Below are positions 47,015 to 54,904 of a stretch of 64,000 bases of DNA, piece after piece. The stretch comes from Moritella sp. JT01. Lineage in GTDB: Bacteria; Pseudomonadota; Gammaproteobacteria; Enterobacterales; Moritellaceae. Position 1 is the stretch's first letter, and the number at the start of each line of letters is the position of its first letter. The notes beneath the pieces are model-generated. The model had not been told where the DNA came from and ran no database searches. It was given only the letters and a program-made list of their open reading frames with translations. The stretch lies in the NCBI RefSeq assembly GCF_001574435.1, contig NZ_LOCN01000006.1, positions 49,228-113,227 of the forward strand. The letters are read 5' to 3'. The position numbers were made by a program, and so were the translations under genes.

Positions 47015-47578
47015 TTATATTTTGGTGATGGTATGACTATAAAGCCATTTTTTTAGTAATCTCGTCATAATAGGCATAGCAACTAACGACATTGTTAAGG
47101 TGATCACTGCCGTAGCAATAGCTTTAACAATTAAGCTGGGTAAATAAGGGGCCATGGTTACCGTTAATAAAGGCTGTATGGTTAACATAAGGGTAAATAT
47201 TACGATATACGTCAGTAAAATGCTTTTCCAGCGAGGGGGGACGGCGTTTCTGACAGTGAACCAATATTCAAAACCATTGCACTGAGTGATATAGCTCTGT
47301 TTAAGTGAATCATCTAATAAGCCTAAACAATCCTTTCTTTCTTGAGACTTCTGCCATATTTCAAACCCTTCGACAGAAGAAAAGCGTACTATCGCGTGAT
47401 AGTTACCTGCTTTATGTTCAGGTCTTATGATTGTTACTCCCAAGTAGTCCTGGGTCACAGTAGCGGCTGATGCAGAAACCGTCTTAAGCCATAACTCATA
47501 TTCAGCAGCTTTCGCTGCTGGTACATTTCGACTAATGGTATATGTGATTAAGTCATCGCTATCATAAGTATTATCCAT
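47015..47578 (-). CDS. ABM-domain (antibiotic monooxygenase-like) membrane protein
   Basis: 187 residues. Residues ~8-110 resemble an ABM/dimeric alpha-beta barrel ([43 protein letters not shown]). Two membrane segments follow ([19 protein letters not shown] and [18 protein letters not shown]), the architecture of many ABM-TM proteins of unknown role. It lies antisense between the two copies of the duplicated norR-hcp segment, with the 79-residue gene 20 bp upstream, so it probably came with the rearrangement. Confidence 0.85.
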   Translation of the reverse strand: MDNTYDSDDLITYTISRNVPAAKAAEYELWLKTVSASAATVTQDYLGVTIIRPEHKAGNYHAIVRFSSVEGFEIWQKSQERKDCLGLLDDSLKQSYITQCNGFEYWFTVRNAVPPRWKSILLTYIVIFTLMLTIQPLLTVTMAPYLPSLIVKAIATAVITLTMSLVAMPIMTRLLKKWLYSHTITKI

Positions 47579-47598
47579 TGCTAATTCCCCAGACCAAT

Positions 47599-47838
47599 TT
47601 ATTTATTCCAATCAGCGTCATCCAAAAATAAGTATTCGTCTGCGATGCAGCCATTTACCCAGAGAACCCACGCCACAATGCGAATTGATAACTTTTTTCC
47701 TGCAGGTGGATTATAGCACCATTTGTCAATTGTATTGTCGCTGAGAATATATAAGTAGTTACGCTCATACCCTATCGTGCGGCCAAAATCCCCATCAAAA
47801 GCCAGTAAAGAACCCCGCGAGATTGCCGTGGCAACCAT
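47599..47838 (-). CDS. Small hypothetical protein, probably 5'-truncated
   Basis: 79 residues, no recognised family, with Trp and Tyr in WCYNPPAGKK and VAWVLWVNGCIADEY. Its ATG (47838-47836) falls exactly on the first bases of the duplicated norR fragment, so the true N-terminus and promoter were probably lost at the junction. It is minus-strand like the ABM gene next to it. It may not be expressed. Confidence 0.5.
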   Translation of the reverse strand: MVATAISRGSLLAFDGDFGRTIGYERNYLYILSDNTIDKWCYNPPAGKKLSIRIVAWVLWVNGCIADEYLFLDDADWNK

Positions 47839-47940
47839 ACCTTAATGCGTGCAGGGTTACGGGCCATTCAAGCACAACAGAGCCTGATTCTACAGCAGCA
47901 CTTATCCGATGAAGTAAGCCAGACTGCCTCATTCGATACA
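47836..47940 (+). pseudogene. Internal norR fragment (duplicate)
   Basis: Near-identical to norR 46274-46378, with a few substitutions. It is then joined to the norR-hcp intergenic sequence through AACAGAAAT, a 9-bp direct repeat present at 46381 and 46622. The intervening 241 bp, including the norR 3' end, are missing. No start or coding potential. Confidence 0.92.
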
Positions 47941-47951
47941 GGAACAGAAAT

Positions 47952-47991
47952 GATGTACTAATCACATCAATATCGATGTAGTTAGTACATC
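47952..47991 (+). promoter_or_regulatory. Two tandem NorR-type enhancer sites upstream of hcp
   Basis: GATGTACTAATCACATC (47952-47968) and GATGTAGTTAGTACATC (47975-47991) each contain GT-N7-AC with GAT/ATC flanks, centre to centre 23 bp. They lie 53-92 bp upstream of the sigma-54 promoter, a suitable enhancer distance. A third site, as at E. coli norVW, is not apparent. Confidence 0.78.
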
Positions 47992-48042
47992 AAACTCAAC
48001 ATCAAAAAACATAAAACCGATAAATATCAACAAGATAAAAGT

Positions 48043-48058
48043 TGGCACGCTCAGTGCA
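48043..48058 (+). promoter_or_regulatory. Sigma-54 promoter of hcp
   Basis: TGGCACGCTCAGTGCA has GG (48044-48045) and GC (48056-48057) separated by 10 bp, the -24/-12 pattern. Transcription would start near 48069, leaving a ~50-nt leader before the hcp ATG at 48120. Confidence 0.85.
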
Positions 48059-48119
48059 GTATAGATTCAGAGATCATCGTTAAATCGATATCAATAATAT
48101 AATTATAATGGAGTCTTAA

Positions 48120-49784
48120 ATGTTCTGTATTCAATGTGAGCAAACTGTTCAAACCCCTGTGTCGAAAGGCTGTTCTTATACTCAAGGTATGTGTGGTAAA
48201 ACGGCTGATGTTTCAGACCTACAAGACGTACTGGTATTTAATTTACAAGGCGTGTCTTTTTGGGCCGAGCTAGCACGTAAATACAACATCATTGATGCCG
48301 AAATCGATGCTTGGGCACCACGTGCATTCTTCTCTACGTTAACCAACGTTAACTTTGTGCCAGAGCGTATAACTGAATACACTGAAATTGCAGAGCGTTA
48401 CAAGATACAACTACGCACGCAAGTAATGGCAGCTGCAGCAGCGGCGGGCGAAGCGTTACCTGAATTATCTCCAGCAGCGCAATTTGTATTACCAGCAACA
48501 GCTGAAGAAGTCATGAATTTTGCACCCGAAGCGGCGGTTAACCGTGGCCATGACGAATTACACGAAGACATCATTGGTCTGCGTTTATTATGCTTATACG
48601 GCCTTAAAGGTGCTGCAGCATACATGGAACACGCCAATGTACTTGGTCAGAGCGACGAAGCAGTAAACGGGGAATACCATCAGATCATGGCATTCTTAGG
48701 CACTGAACCGACGGATGCAAATACGTTATTAGAAACATCGATGCAAATTGGTTTACTAAACTACCGAATTATGGAAATGCTAGACAAGGGTGAAACAGAT
48801 ACTTTTGGTCATCCACAACCAACGCAAGTAAACGTAAAACCGATTGCAGGTAAATGTATTCTAGTTTCGGGTCATGACTTACATGATTTAGAAAAGATCC
48901 TGCAACAAACCGAAGGCAAAGGCATCAATGTTTATACCAACGGTGAAATGTTACCTGCACACGGTTACCCAGAACTGAACAAATACCGACACTTGGTTGG
49001 TAACTTCGGTAGTGCTTGGCAAAATCAGCAAAAAGAATTCGCTAACTTCCCCGGTGCTATCGTGATGACATCTAACTGTCTAATCAATCCGAATGTGGGT
49101 CAATACGCAGATCGTCTATTCACCCGTAGTATTGTTGGCTGGCCTGGCGTTGTTCATATTGAAGGCGATGATTTCGCACAAGTGATCGAATGTGCCTTAG
49201 CTCAATCTGGTATTGCGCACACAGAAATTGAACACAAAATCACAGTTGGCTTTGGCCGTAATGCATTAATGGAAGCTGCACCTGCCGTTATCAAGGAAGT
49301 GAAAGCAGGTAATATCAAACATTTCTTCTTAATTGGTGGTTGTGACGGTGATAAATCCGAACGCAGTTACTTCACTGATTTAGCCGTGAATACGCCGAAA
49401 GATTCGGTTGTATTAACCTTGGCTTGTGGTAAATACCGTTTCAACAAAAAAGAATTTGGCGATATCAATGGTATCCCACGTTTATTAGATGTTGGTCAAT
49501 GTAACGATACTTACTCCGCTATCCAACTGGTATTAGCATTAGCAGAAGAGTTTGATTGCGGCGTGAACGATCTACCACTAAGCATCGTATTGTCTTGGTT
49601 TGAACAAAAAGCCATTGTGGTACTGCTGACGTTATTCGCGTTAGGTATCAAAGGTATTTATACCGGTCCTACAGCGCCAGCGTTCTTGACTGATAACTTG
49701 ATCAAAGCATTACAAGATAACTTTGATATGCGCAGTATTGGTGACGTTGATACTGATTTAGCGACCATGTTAGCGGGTAAGTAA
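48120..49784 (+). CDS. hcp: Hybrid cluster protein (hydroxylamine reductase / protein S-nitrosylase)
   Basis: 554 residues. The N-terminal cluster motif C3-X2-C6-X11-C18-X6-C25 is of the enterobacterial type. Later conserved pieces include [60 protein letters not shown] and the hybrid-cluster ligand region LSWFEQKA. It acts in the cytoplasm on NO/hydroxylamine under anaerobic nitrosative stress, with electrons from Hcr. A sigma-54 promoter and NorR sites lie upstream, and hcr is 130 bp downstream. Confidence 0.96.
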   Translation: MFCIQCEQTVQTPVSKGCSYTQGMCGKTADVSDLQDVLVFNLQGVSFWAELARKYNIIDAEIDAWAPRAFFSTLTNVNFVPERITEYTEIAERYKIQLRTQVMAAAAAAGEALPELSPAAQFVLPATAEEVMNFAPEAAVNRGHDELHEDIIGLRLLCLYGLKGAAAYMEHANVLGQSDEAVNGEYHQIMAFLGTEPTDANTLLETSMQIGLLNYRIMEMLDKGETDTFGHPQPTQVNVKPIAGKCILVSGHDLHDLEKILQQTEGKGINVYTNGEMLPAHGYPELNKYRHLVGNFGSAWQNQQKEFANFPGAIVMTSNCLINPNVGQYADRLFTRSIVGWPGVVHIEGDDFAQVIECALAQSGIAHTEIEHKITVGFGRNALMEAAPAVIKEVKAGNIKHFFLIGGCDGDKSERSYFTDLAVNTPKDSVVLTLACGKYRFNKKEFGDINGIPRLLDVGQCNDTYSAIQLVLALAEEFDCGVNDLPLSIVLSWFEQKAIVVLLTLFALGIKGIYTGPTAPAFLTDNLIKALQDNFDMRSIGDVDTDLATMLAGK

Positions 49785-49830
49785 TGCTAGCTAATAAATA
49801 GTACTCGCTAATACATAGCGATCATAATCG

Positions 49831-49864
49831 GCATTGGTTAAAGACGTTTGACTTTAATCAATGC
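49831..49864 (+). terminator. Hairpin between hcp and hcr
   Basis: GCATTGGTTAAAG (49831-49843) and CTTTAATCAATGC (49852-49864) form a 13-bp stem with one mismatch and an 8-nt loop, followed by TTATCC without a T-tract. It may attenuate read-through into hcr or protect the hcp mRNA 3' end. Confidence 0.55.
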
Positions 49865-49912
49865 TTATCCCCCACGTTCAAACCTTCAATTATCACTGCG
49901 ATAGGTGCAATA

Positions 49913-51241
49913 ATGTCTTCTTCAAATACGCCGTCTTCAACGCTTTCTTCACCAGTACTTAAGCCCCTAAAACTATCGACGCCGAAACCTTCATCACCAA
50001 AACTGACAACGCCAAAGCTTAGTTTTTCTCTCGGTGGTGATAATTCAACGATCACAACAAAACCAAGCTCAGCAAAACCATCATCAAAGCTTTCAACACC
50101 AAAACTGAGTTTCTCACTTGGTGAAACAATCACTAAGCCCAGCTTAAAACCAGCAACATGGTCGCCTTCAACAACGCCATTAGTCTTAGTTAAGCGTGAA
50201 TCAGAAACCCATGACTCGATGAGCTTTACCTTTACTTCAGCAGATCAAGCACAGTTTGATTTTAAGCCAGGTCAATTCGTCACTTTAGCAGTGAAGATAG
50301 AAAATAAAACCCATTATCGCGCCTATTCAATTAGCTCAGTACCACAACAAAAACAATTACGTTTGACCATTAAACGCGTACCCGATGGCTTAGTCTCTAA
50401 CTGGCTTGCAGATAACTTAAGTATCGGTGATAGCTTGTCAGCATTAAACATTGCGGGTCAATTCAATAGCAGTGATTGTAAGCACAAATCTAAACTGCTG
50501 CTTATCAGCGCAGGTTGTGGTATCACCCCAGTCATGTCGATAGCAAAGACATTATTAGCGCATAATAGCGATGCTGACATTGAATTTTTACATTGTGCTC
50601 GAGATAAAGACAACGTTATCTTCCATGATGAAATGCAGACCTTACTTGCTCAAAATAGCAATTTTAAAGTGCAATTGCTGTTGGAAAACAGCGATGGTTT
50701 TGCGAGTTTTAGTGCCGATGACAGTACTAATGAAAAGACGAATACCAGAGCCTTATCGCATCAAACCGGTATGGTAAGCGCCGACGTGATTCAACAGTTG
50801 TATCCAGATCTAAACCAACGCACTATTTTCCTATGCGGTCCTGTCGGCTTCATGAAAGCGGTTGAAAATATAGCCCAAGAAAGTGACTTTGATATGGCTA
50901 ACTTTTTTCAAGAAAGCTTTACACCAGCAGCAGATAACAAACAACAAGACCAGATCGCATCAGGCGCTACAGAGGCAAGTGTCATGCTACACGTCCCTGA
51001 CTTTGCGGTTGAAGCAGAAGTCATTCGAGGTTCATTGTTATTAGATGCATTAGAAAAGCATGGCGTTCCCGTTATTGGTGCATGTCGCGCCGGGGTTTGT
51101 GGATCTTGTAAGTGTAAAGTAACCAAAGGTTCGGTAAAGTCGACAAGTACCGAAACTCTCACCGAAGAAGAGATTGAACAAGGATTTGTATTAGCCTGCT
51201 CAAGTACTCTTAAGGATGATGTGACTGTCGCATTAAGCTAG
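49913..51241 (+). CDS. hcr: NADH oxidoreductase Hcr with repetitive N-terminal extension
   Basis: 442 residues. Residues 1-82 are a low-complexity Ser/Thr/Pro/Lys segment with two near copies of KLSTPKLSFSLGG (30-42, 59-70). The core has an FAD domain (HYRAYSISSVPQ), an NAD domain (LLISAGCGITPVMS, FLCGPVGFMKAVE) and a C-terminal [2Fe-2S] domain with C391-X4-C396-X2-C399 (CRAGVCGSCKCK). It transfers electrons from NADH to Hcp. An AGGTG site 6 nt before the ATG supports this start. The extension is not part of the E. coli protein. Confidence 0.92.
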   Translation: MSSSNTPSSTLSSPVLKPLKLSTPKPSSPKLTTPKLSFSLGGDNSTITTKPSSAKPSSKLSTPKLSFSLGETITKPSLKPATWSPSTTPLVLVKRESETHDSMSFTFTSADQAQFDFKPGQFVTLAVKIENKTHYRAYSISSVPQQKQLRLTIKRVPDGLVSNWLADNLSIGDSLSALNIAGQFNSSDCKHKSKLLLISAGCGITPVMSIAKTLLAHNSDADIEFLHCARDKDNVIFHDEMQTLLAQNSNFKVQLLLENSDGFASFSADDSTNEKTNTRALSHQTGMVSADVIQQLYPDLNQRTIFLCGPVGFMKAVENIAQESDFDMANFFQESFTPAADNKQQDQIASGATEASVMLHVPDFAVEAEVIRGSLLLDALEKHGVPVIGACRAGVCGSCKCKVTKGSVKSTSTETLTEEEIEQGFVLACSSTLKDDVTVALS

Positions 51242-51390
51242 TGAATCATCTTGTGGCTTAAATCCTGGTTCCCAATTCGATAATACAGCATCTCGCAAAC
51301 TTCTACTGTGGGCTGAAAATCAAATTTTTCGAACCAGTTTTATATTACAGTTAATGCATTACGTTACACTTACCTCTAACAGGTTATATT

Positions 51391-51430
51391 CCATTACATT
51401 CCGTTACATTTCATTATGTTTCATTACATT
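51391..51430 (+). repeat. Four 10-bp direct repeats upstream of the aldehyde dehydrogenase
   Basis: CCATTACATT, CCGTTACATT, TCATTATGTT, TCATTACATT follow each other without gap, with related sequence upstream (GCATTACGTTACACTTA from 51356). A period of 10 bp keeps them on one face of the helix. They end 52 bp before the start codon, so they may be an activator array. Confidence 0.65.
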
Positions 51431-51482
51431 TACATCGTGATAGGATTACTGCTCATCAAGACAATAACCAAAGGAAAGAGTT

Positions 51483-53003
51483 ATGATCTATGCAGCACCT
51501 GGAACTCAAGATGCACTTGTTAATTTTAAACCTCGTTACCAAAATTTCATTGGTGGCCAATGGGTAGAGCCACAAAACGGCTGTTACTTTGATAATATTA
51601 GCCCAGTGAATGGCGAAGTCATCTGTCAGATCCCACGCTCAAATCACCTTGATATCGAACTTGCACTGGATGCCGCCCACAAAGCCAAAGATGCTTGGGG
51701 AACCACATCTGTTACTGCCCGTTCTAATATACTGCTAAAAATAGCCGATCGTTTAGAAGAAAACCTGACTCAACTAGCAGTAGCAGAAACCTGGGATAAC
51801 GGTAAAGCAATTCGAGAAACCCTCGCTGCAGACATTCCTTTAGCGGTTGATCACTTCCGTTACTTCGCAGGCTGCTTACGCGCCCAAGAAGGCAGTATTG
51901 GGGAGATTGACGAGAACACAGTGTCTTATCACTTCCATGAACCATTAGGGGTTGTTGGTCAGATCATTCCTTGGAACTTCCCTATTCTCATGGCTGCATG
52001 GAAACTCGCACCCGCACTGGCCGCAGGTAACTGTGTGATCCTAAAGCCTGCAGAGCAAACACCTGCCTCTATTTTAGTATTAATGGAATTGATAGAAGAT
52101 TTGCTACCACCCGGTGTACTGAATATCGTCAACGGTTACGGCGCTGAAGCAGGTCAAGCCCTTGCCAGCAGCACTCGTATCGCTAAGATTGCCTTTACCG
52201 GTTCTACACCCGTTGGCTCACATATTCTAAAATGTGCTGCCGAAAATATCATTCCTTCGACAGTCGAACTTGGCGGTAAATCACCGAACATCTTCTTCGC
52301 CGATATTATGGATCACGAAGATGCGTACCTGAGTAAATGTATCGAAGGTGTGGTATTAGCGTATTTCAATCAAGGTGAAGTTTGTAGCTGCCCATCACGC
52401 TTATTAGTACATGAAGATATCTATGATCAATTTATGACTAAGATCATCGAACGCACCAAGTTAATTAAACGTGGTAACCCATTGGATACCGAGACCATGG
52501 TGGGTGCGCAAGCATCGAAAGAGCAATTTGATAAGATCTTAAATTACATTCAAATAGGCAAGGAAGAAGGCGCTGAATTATTGATTGGAGGTGGAGTTGA
52601 AGAAATTCATACCGATTATGAAGACGGCTTCTATATCCAACCAACACTGCTTAAAGGCACAAATGATATGCGCATCTTCCAAGAAGAAATTTTTGGTCCG
52701 GTGATCGCAGTAACCACGTTCAAGACCGAAGAAGAAGCCCTAGCATTAGCCAATGATTCTGAATTTGGTTTAGGTGCCGGCGTTTGGAGTCGTGATATGA
52801 ATGTAGCTTACCGTATGGGTCGTAAGATCCAAGCAGGCCGCGTGTGGACAAACTGCTATCACATATACCCTGCCCACGCAGCGTTTGGTGGATATAAAAA
52901 ATCAGGTGTCGGCCGCGAAACTCATAAGGTGGCACTAGAACATTATCAACAGACTAAAAACTTACTCGTCAGTTATGACGTTAACCCGCTTGGTTTCTTC
53001 TAA
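51483..53003 (+). CDS. AldB/ExaC-type NAD(P)-dependent aldehyde dehydrogenase
   Basis: 506 residues, full length. It has the NAD-binding motif [20 protein letters not shown] and FTGSTPVGS, the catalytic Glu in VELGGKSPN, and the catalytic C301 in [11 protein letters not shown], a string characteristic of the AldB/ExaC group (acetaldehyde and other aliphatic aldehydes). AAAGGAAAGAG precedes the ATG. Cytoplasmic. Monocistronic: direct repeats precede it and a hairpin follows. Confidence 0.93.
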   Translation: MIYAAPGTQDALVNFKPRYQNFIGGQWVEPQNGCYFDNISPVNGEVICQIPRSNHLDIELALDAAHKAKDAWGTTSVTARSNILLKIADRLEENLTQLAVAETWDNGKAIRETLAADIPLAVDHFRYFAGCLRAQEGSIGEIDENTVSYHFHEPLGVVGQIIPWNFPILMAAWKLAPALAAGNCVILKPAEQTPASILVLMELIEDLLPPGVLNIVNGYGAEAGQALASSTRIAKIAFTGSTPVGSHILKCAAENIIPSTVELGGKSPNIFFADIMDHEDAYLSKCIEGVVLAYFNQGEVCSCPSRLLVHEDIYDQFMTKIIERTKLIKRGNPLDTETMVGAQASKEQFDKILNYIQIGKEEGAELLIGGGVEEIHTDYEDGFYIQPTLLKGTNDMRIFQEEIFGPVIAVTTFKTEEEALALANDSEFGLGAGVWSRDMNVAYRMGRKIQAGRVWTNCYHIYPAHAAFGGYKKSGVGRETHKVALEHYQQTKNLLVSYDVNPLGFF

Positions 53004-53025
53004 TTAACCTTCTATTTTGATTATT

Positions 53026-53072
53026 AAATTAGCAGCTTAACGGTTACCTCATTACCTTTAAGTTGCTAAATT
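53026..53072 (+). terminator. Imperfect hairpin after the aldehyde dehydrogenase gene
   Basis: AAATTAGCAGCTTAA pairs with TTAAGTTGCTAAATT with minor mismatches, loop ~17 nt. It is followed by AAACC, without a T-tract, so it may be a weak terminator. Confidence 0.5.
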
Positions 53073-53085
53073 AAACCTCTGCCCC

Positions 53086-53130
53086 AGATCAAAAACACCT
53101 CCAATTAGGAGGCCAAATTAAATAAACCAC
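53086..53130 (+). repeat. 45-bp direct repeat, copy 1
   Basis: The sequence from AGATCAAAAAC through the ACCTCC/GGAGG palindrome to ATAAACCAC recurs at 54831-54874 in the same orientation. Here the hairpin would terminate only minus-strand transcription, but no minus-strand gene is upstream. It therefore looks displaced, or left over from a duplication. Confidence 0.75.
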
Positions 53131-53147
53131 TAAAATGGATTTTTATT

Positions 53148-54005
53148 ATGAAGTTAAAAGTTTTACCAATATCTTTACTCACAGCACTATTGTTTAGTAC
53201 CTCAAATTATGCGGCACTAGGAGAGCATGATGTTAATTTTGACAACGATGCTTTAACTCATAAACATAAAGTTCGTGACTTTAAATTTTATGCATCTCTG
53301 TATGAGAAAAAATCTAATAAGCTTGATCGTATTTTACAAAGAAATCAAAGCAACCAAAAAAAGATTAAAGCTATTTCTAAATTATTCTTAAATTCGTCCT
53401 ATGTGAAAAACCGTCTTATTGGCTCAGATATAGAAAAAGAAAGGTTTGTTGCAGATTTCAGAGCATTAGATTGTTTTACCTTTTTAGATTATGTAGAAGC
53501 TTTAAGAAAATCATATGATTTTTCATATGATTTTTCAGATAATTTAATTAACACGCGATATAAAAATAGTGAAGTGGATTTCTTATTAAGAAAACATTTC
53601 TTTTCAGACTGGACTTATGCAGATGATAATGGAGACAGAAATGCTGAAGATGTGACAGAATATTTAACAGATAATACGAAAACGATACAAAAAGAATTAA
53701 ATCAAAAAGAGGATGGTGGAACTTACATCGCGGGATTAGCAATAACCTCAAGAAAAATAACATATATTCCAGGATATAGTATAGATAACAGCGTAGTGAA
53801 TAATCTTAAAAATGGTGACTACATTGGTATATATACAAACATAAAAGGACTAGATGTAACCCATACGGGGATATTTATTAGAGGGAAGAATGGACCAGTA
53901 TATAGAAATGCATCATCTATCTCTAAAAATATGAAAGTCGTTGATACACCATTTTTAGAATATGTCCAAGATAAACCAGGAATTGTAGTCTACAGAGCAC
54001 TTTAA
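53148..54005 (+). CDS. DUF1460-type secreted amidase-like protein
   Basis: 285 residues with a signal peptide (LLTALLFSTSNYAA). The motif FRALDCFTFLDYVEAL holds the likely catalytic Cys and GLDVTHTGIFIRG the His, as in DUF1460/NlpC-P60-like peptidoglycan amidases; PVYRNASS and VVDTPFLEYV fit the same family. Probably periplasmic cell-wall hydrolase. Very AT-rich and Lys/Asn-rich compared with its neighbours, which suggests recent transfer. It lies between two direct repeats with the small secreted protein gene. Confidence 0.82.
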   Translation: MKLKVLPISLLTALLFSTSNYAALGEHDVNFDNDALTHKHKVRDFKFYASLYEKKSNKLDRILQRNQSNQKKIKAISKLFLNSSYVKNRLIGSDIEKERFVADFRALDCFTFLDYVEALRKSYDFSYDFSDNLINTRYKNSEVDFLLRKHFFSDWTYADDNGDRNAEDVTEYLTDNTKTIQKELNQKEDGGTYIAGLAITSRKITYIPGYSIDNSVVNNLKNGDYIGIYTNIKGLDVTHTGIFIRGKNGPVYRNASSISKNMKVVDTPFLEYVQDKPGIVVYRAL

Positions 54006-54351
54006 AATTTCGACCCTGTCTCGAAATATTGAAGCTGCTATGATACTAGTCAAGCGGTTATGTTCAATAGCCCCATATTGATGATTTTTATCTCATTTAA
54101 TAACACATATTAACCACCCTACACCTGCCAATACAATTTACTACCAAAGGGGTACTAGTCTGTGTATGATATTACCAGCGCCACTTATTGGCTAGGGCTA
54201 GGGCTGGTACATTCACCATGTTGCACATTAATCACAGCCTTAATGGTACCCAAATTTTTCTTGGGACACTTAATGTGAAACCGATTTAAAAAGCTCATAC
54301 CTAAAATAATAAATAATAAATAATAAATAATAAATAATAAATAGGATAATA
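54006..54351. other. Intergenic region with possible aspartyl-protease remnant
   Basis: About 345 bp. A short inverted repeat ATTTCGA/TCGAAAT (54007-54027) follows the DUF1460 gene. On the minus strand near 54240-54310 the translation LGMSFLNRFHIK resembles the C-terminal part of retropepsin-like aspartyl proteases (TIGR02281-type), without start or catalytic part, so at most a gene remnant. The 7-bp microsatellite at 54306-54343 closes the region. Confidence 0.4.
54306..54343 (+). repeat. ATAATAA heptanucleotide microsatellite
   Basis: Five full units plus a partial one of ATAATAA, ending just before the ribosome site AGGA (54343-54346) of the next gene. Copy-number change would alter promoter-to-start spacing, a possible phase-variation switch. 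Confidence 0.85.
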
Positions 54352-54783
54352 ATGAAAAAAATATCATTAATAATAGCGTCTTTACTTTGTAGCGCTAATA
54401 GCTTTGCTGACTCTATAACTCTATCAACAGATGGCAACATGAGTGATAGAAATATTTACATACTAAAAGTTTATAATAAAGACATGAACCCTAATAAACC
54501 ACTGGGTATTTTGTGCACATATAACAATGACAACAAAGACTTATGCAAAGCTTATAGTGTAGATGAAAAAACAACATTAGCTCTTCCTACAAATTCAACA
54601 TTTGAATTAAAACAAGCAGGTGCTTGGCAAGATTACTACGTGGGAACCATATCATCGACATCAGCGAATCAAACTCAATGTGATTATACAGTTCATATAT
54701 CATACCCTGATGAGAATACAGAAGAAGTTAGTTTAGAAGGAAGCAACGGCTGTAAAATAATCAGGGCTAAATCGGTAAAGTAA
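54352..54783 (+). CDS. Small secreted protein of unknown function
   Basis: 143 residues with a signal peptide (MKKISLIIASLLCSANSFA) and an AGGA site 5 nt before the ATG. The mature ~124 residues have four Cys (LCTYNNDNKDLCKA, TQCDYTVH, NGCKII), likely two disulfides, and a beta-rich pattern. No family recognised. AT-rich like the preceding gene, and inside the same pair of direct repeats. Confidence 0.68.
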   Translation: MKKISLIIASLLCSANSFADSITLSTDGNMSDRNIYILKVYNKDMNPNKPLGILCTYNNDNKDLCKAYSVDEKTTLALPTNSTFELKQAGAWQDYYVGTISSTSANQTQCDYTVHISYPDENTEEVSLEGSNGCKIIRAKSVK

Positions 54784-54830
54784 AATCAGGGCTAATACAA
54801 ATAATCCGGGTTATATCTATGCCAACTTAA

Positions 54831-54874
54831 AGATCAAAAAGACCTCCAATTAGGAGGTCATATCTCATAAACCA
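54831..54874 (-). terminator. Intrinsic terminator of the 54905 gene; direct repeat copy 2
   Basis: On the minus strand GACCTCC-TAATT-GGAGGTC is followed by TTTTT, a good Rho-independent terminator ~45 bp after the stop of the dehydratase-like gene. The whole 45-bp block repeats that at 53086-53130. Confidence 0.85.
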
Positions 54875-54904
54875 CAACAAACTAAAACTTTGATTCGATA
54901 GATC

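Noticed and set aside
46989-47835. Insertion sequence or transposon between the norR-hcp copies
   Set aside because: No transposase, terminal inverted repeat or target-site duplication visible; the flanks are duplicated host sequence.
49858-50133. Minus-strand ORF antisense to the hcr 5' repeats
   Set aside because: Its apparent repeats are only the complement of the hcr N-terminal repeats; no start signal.
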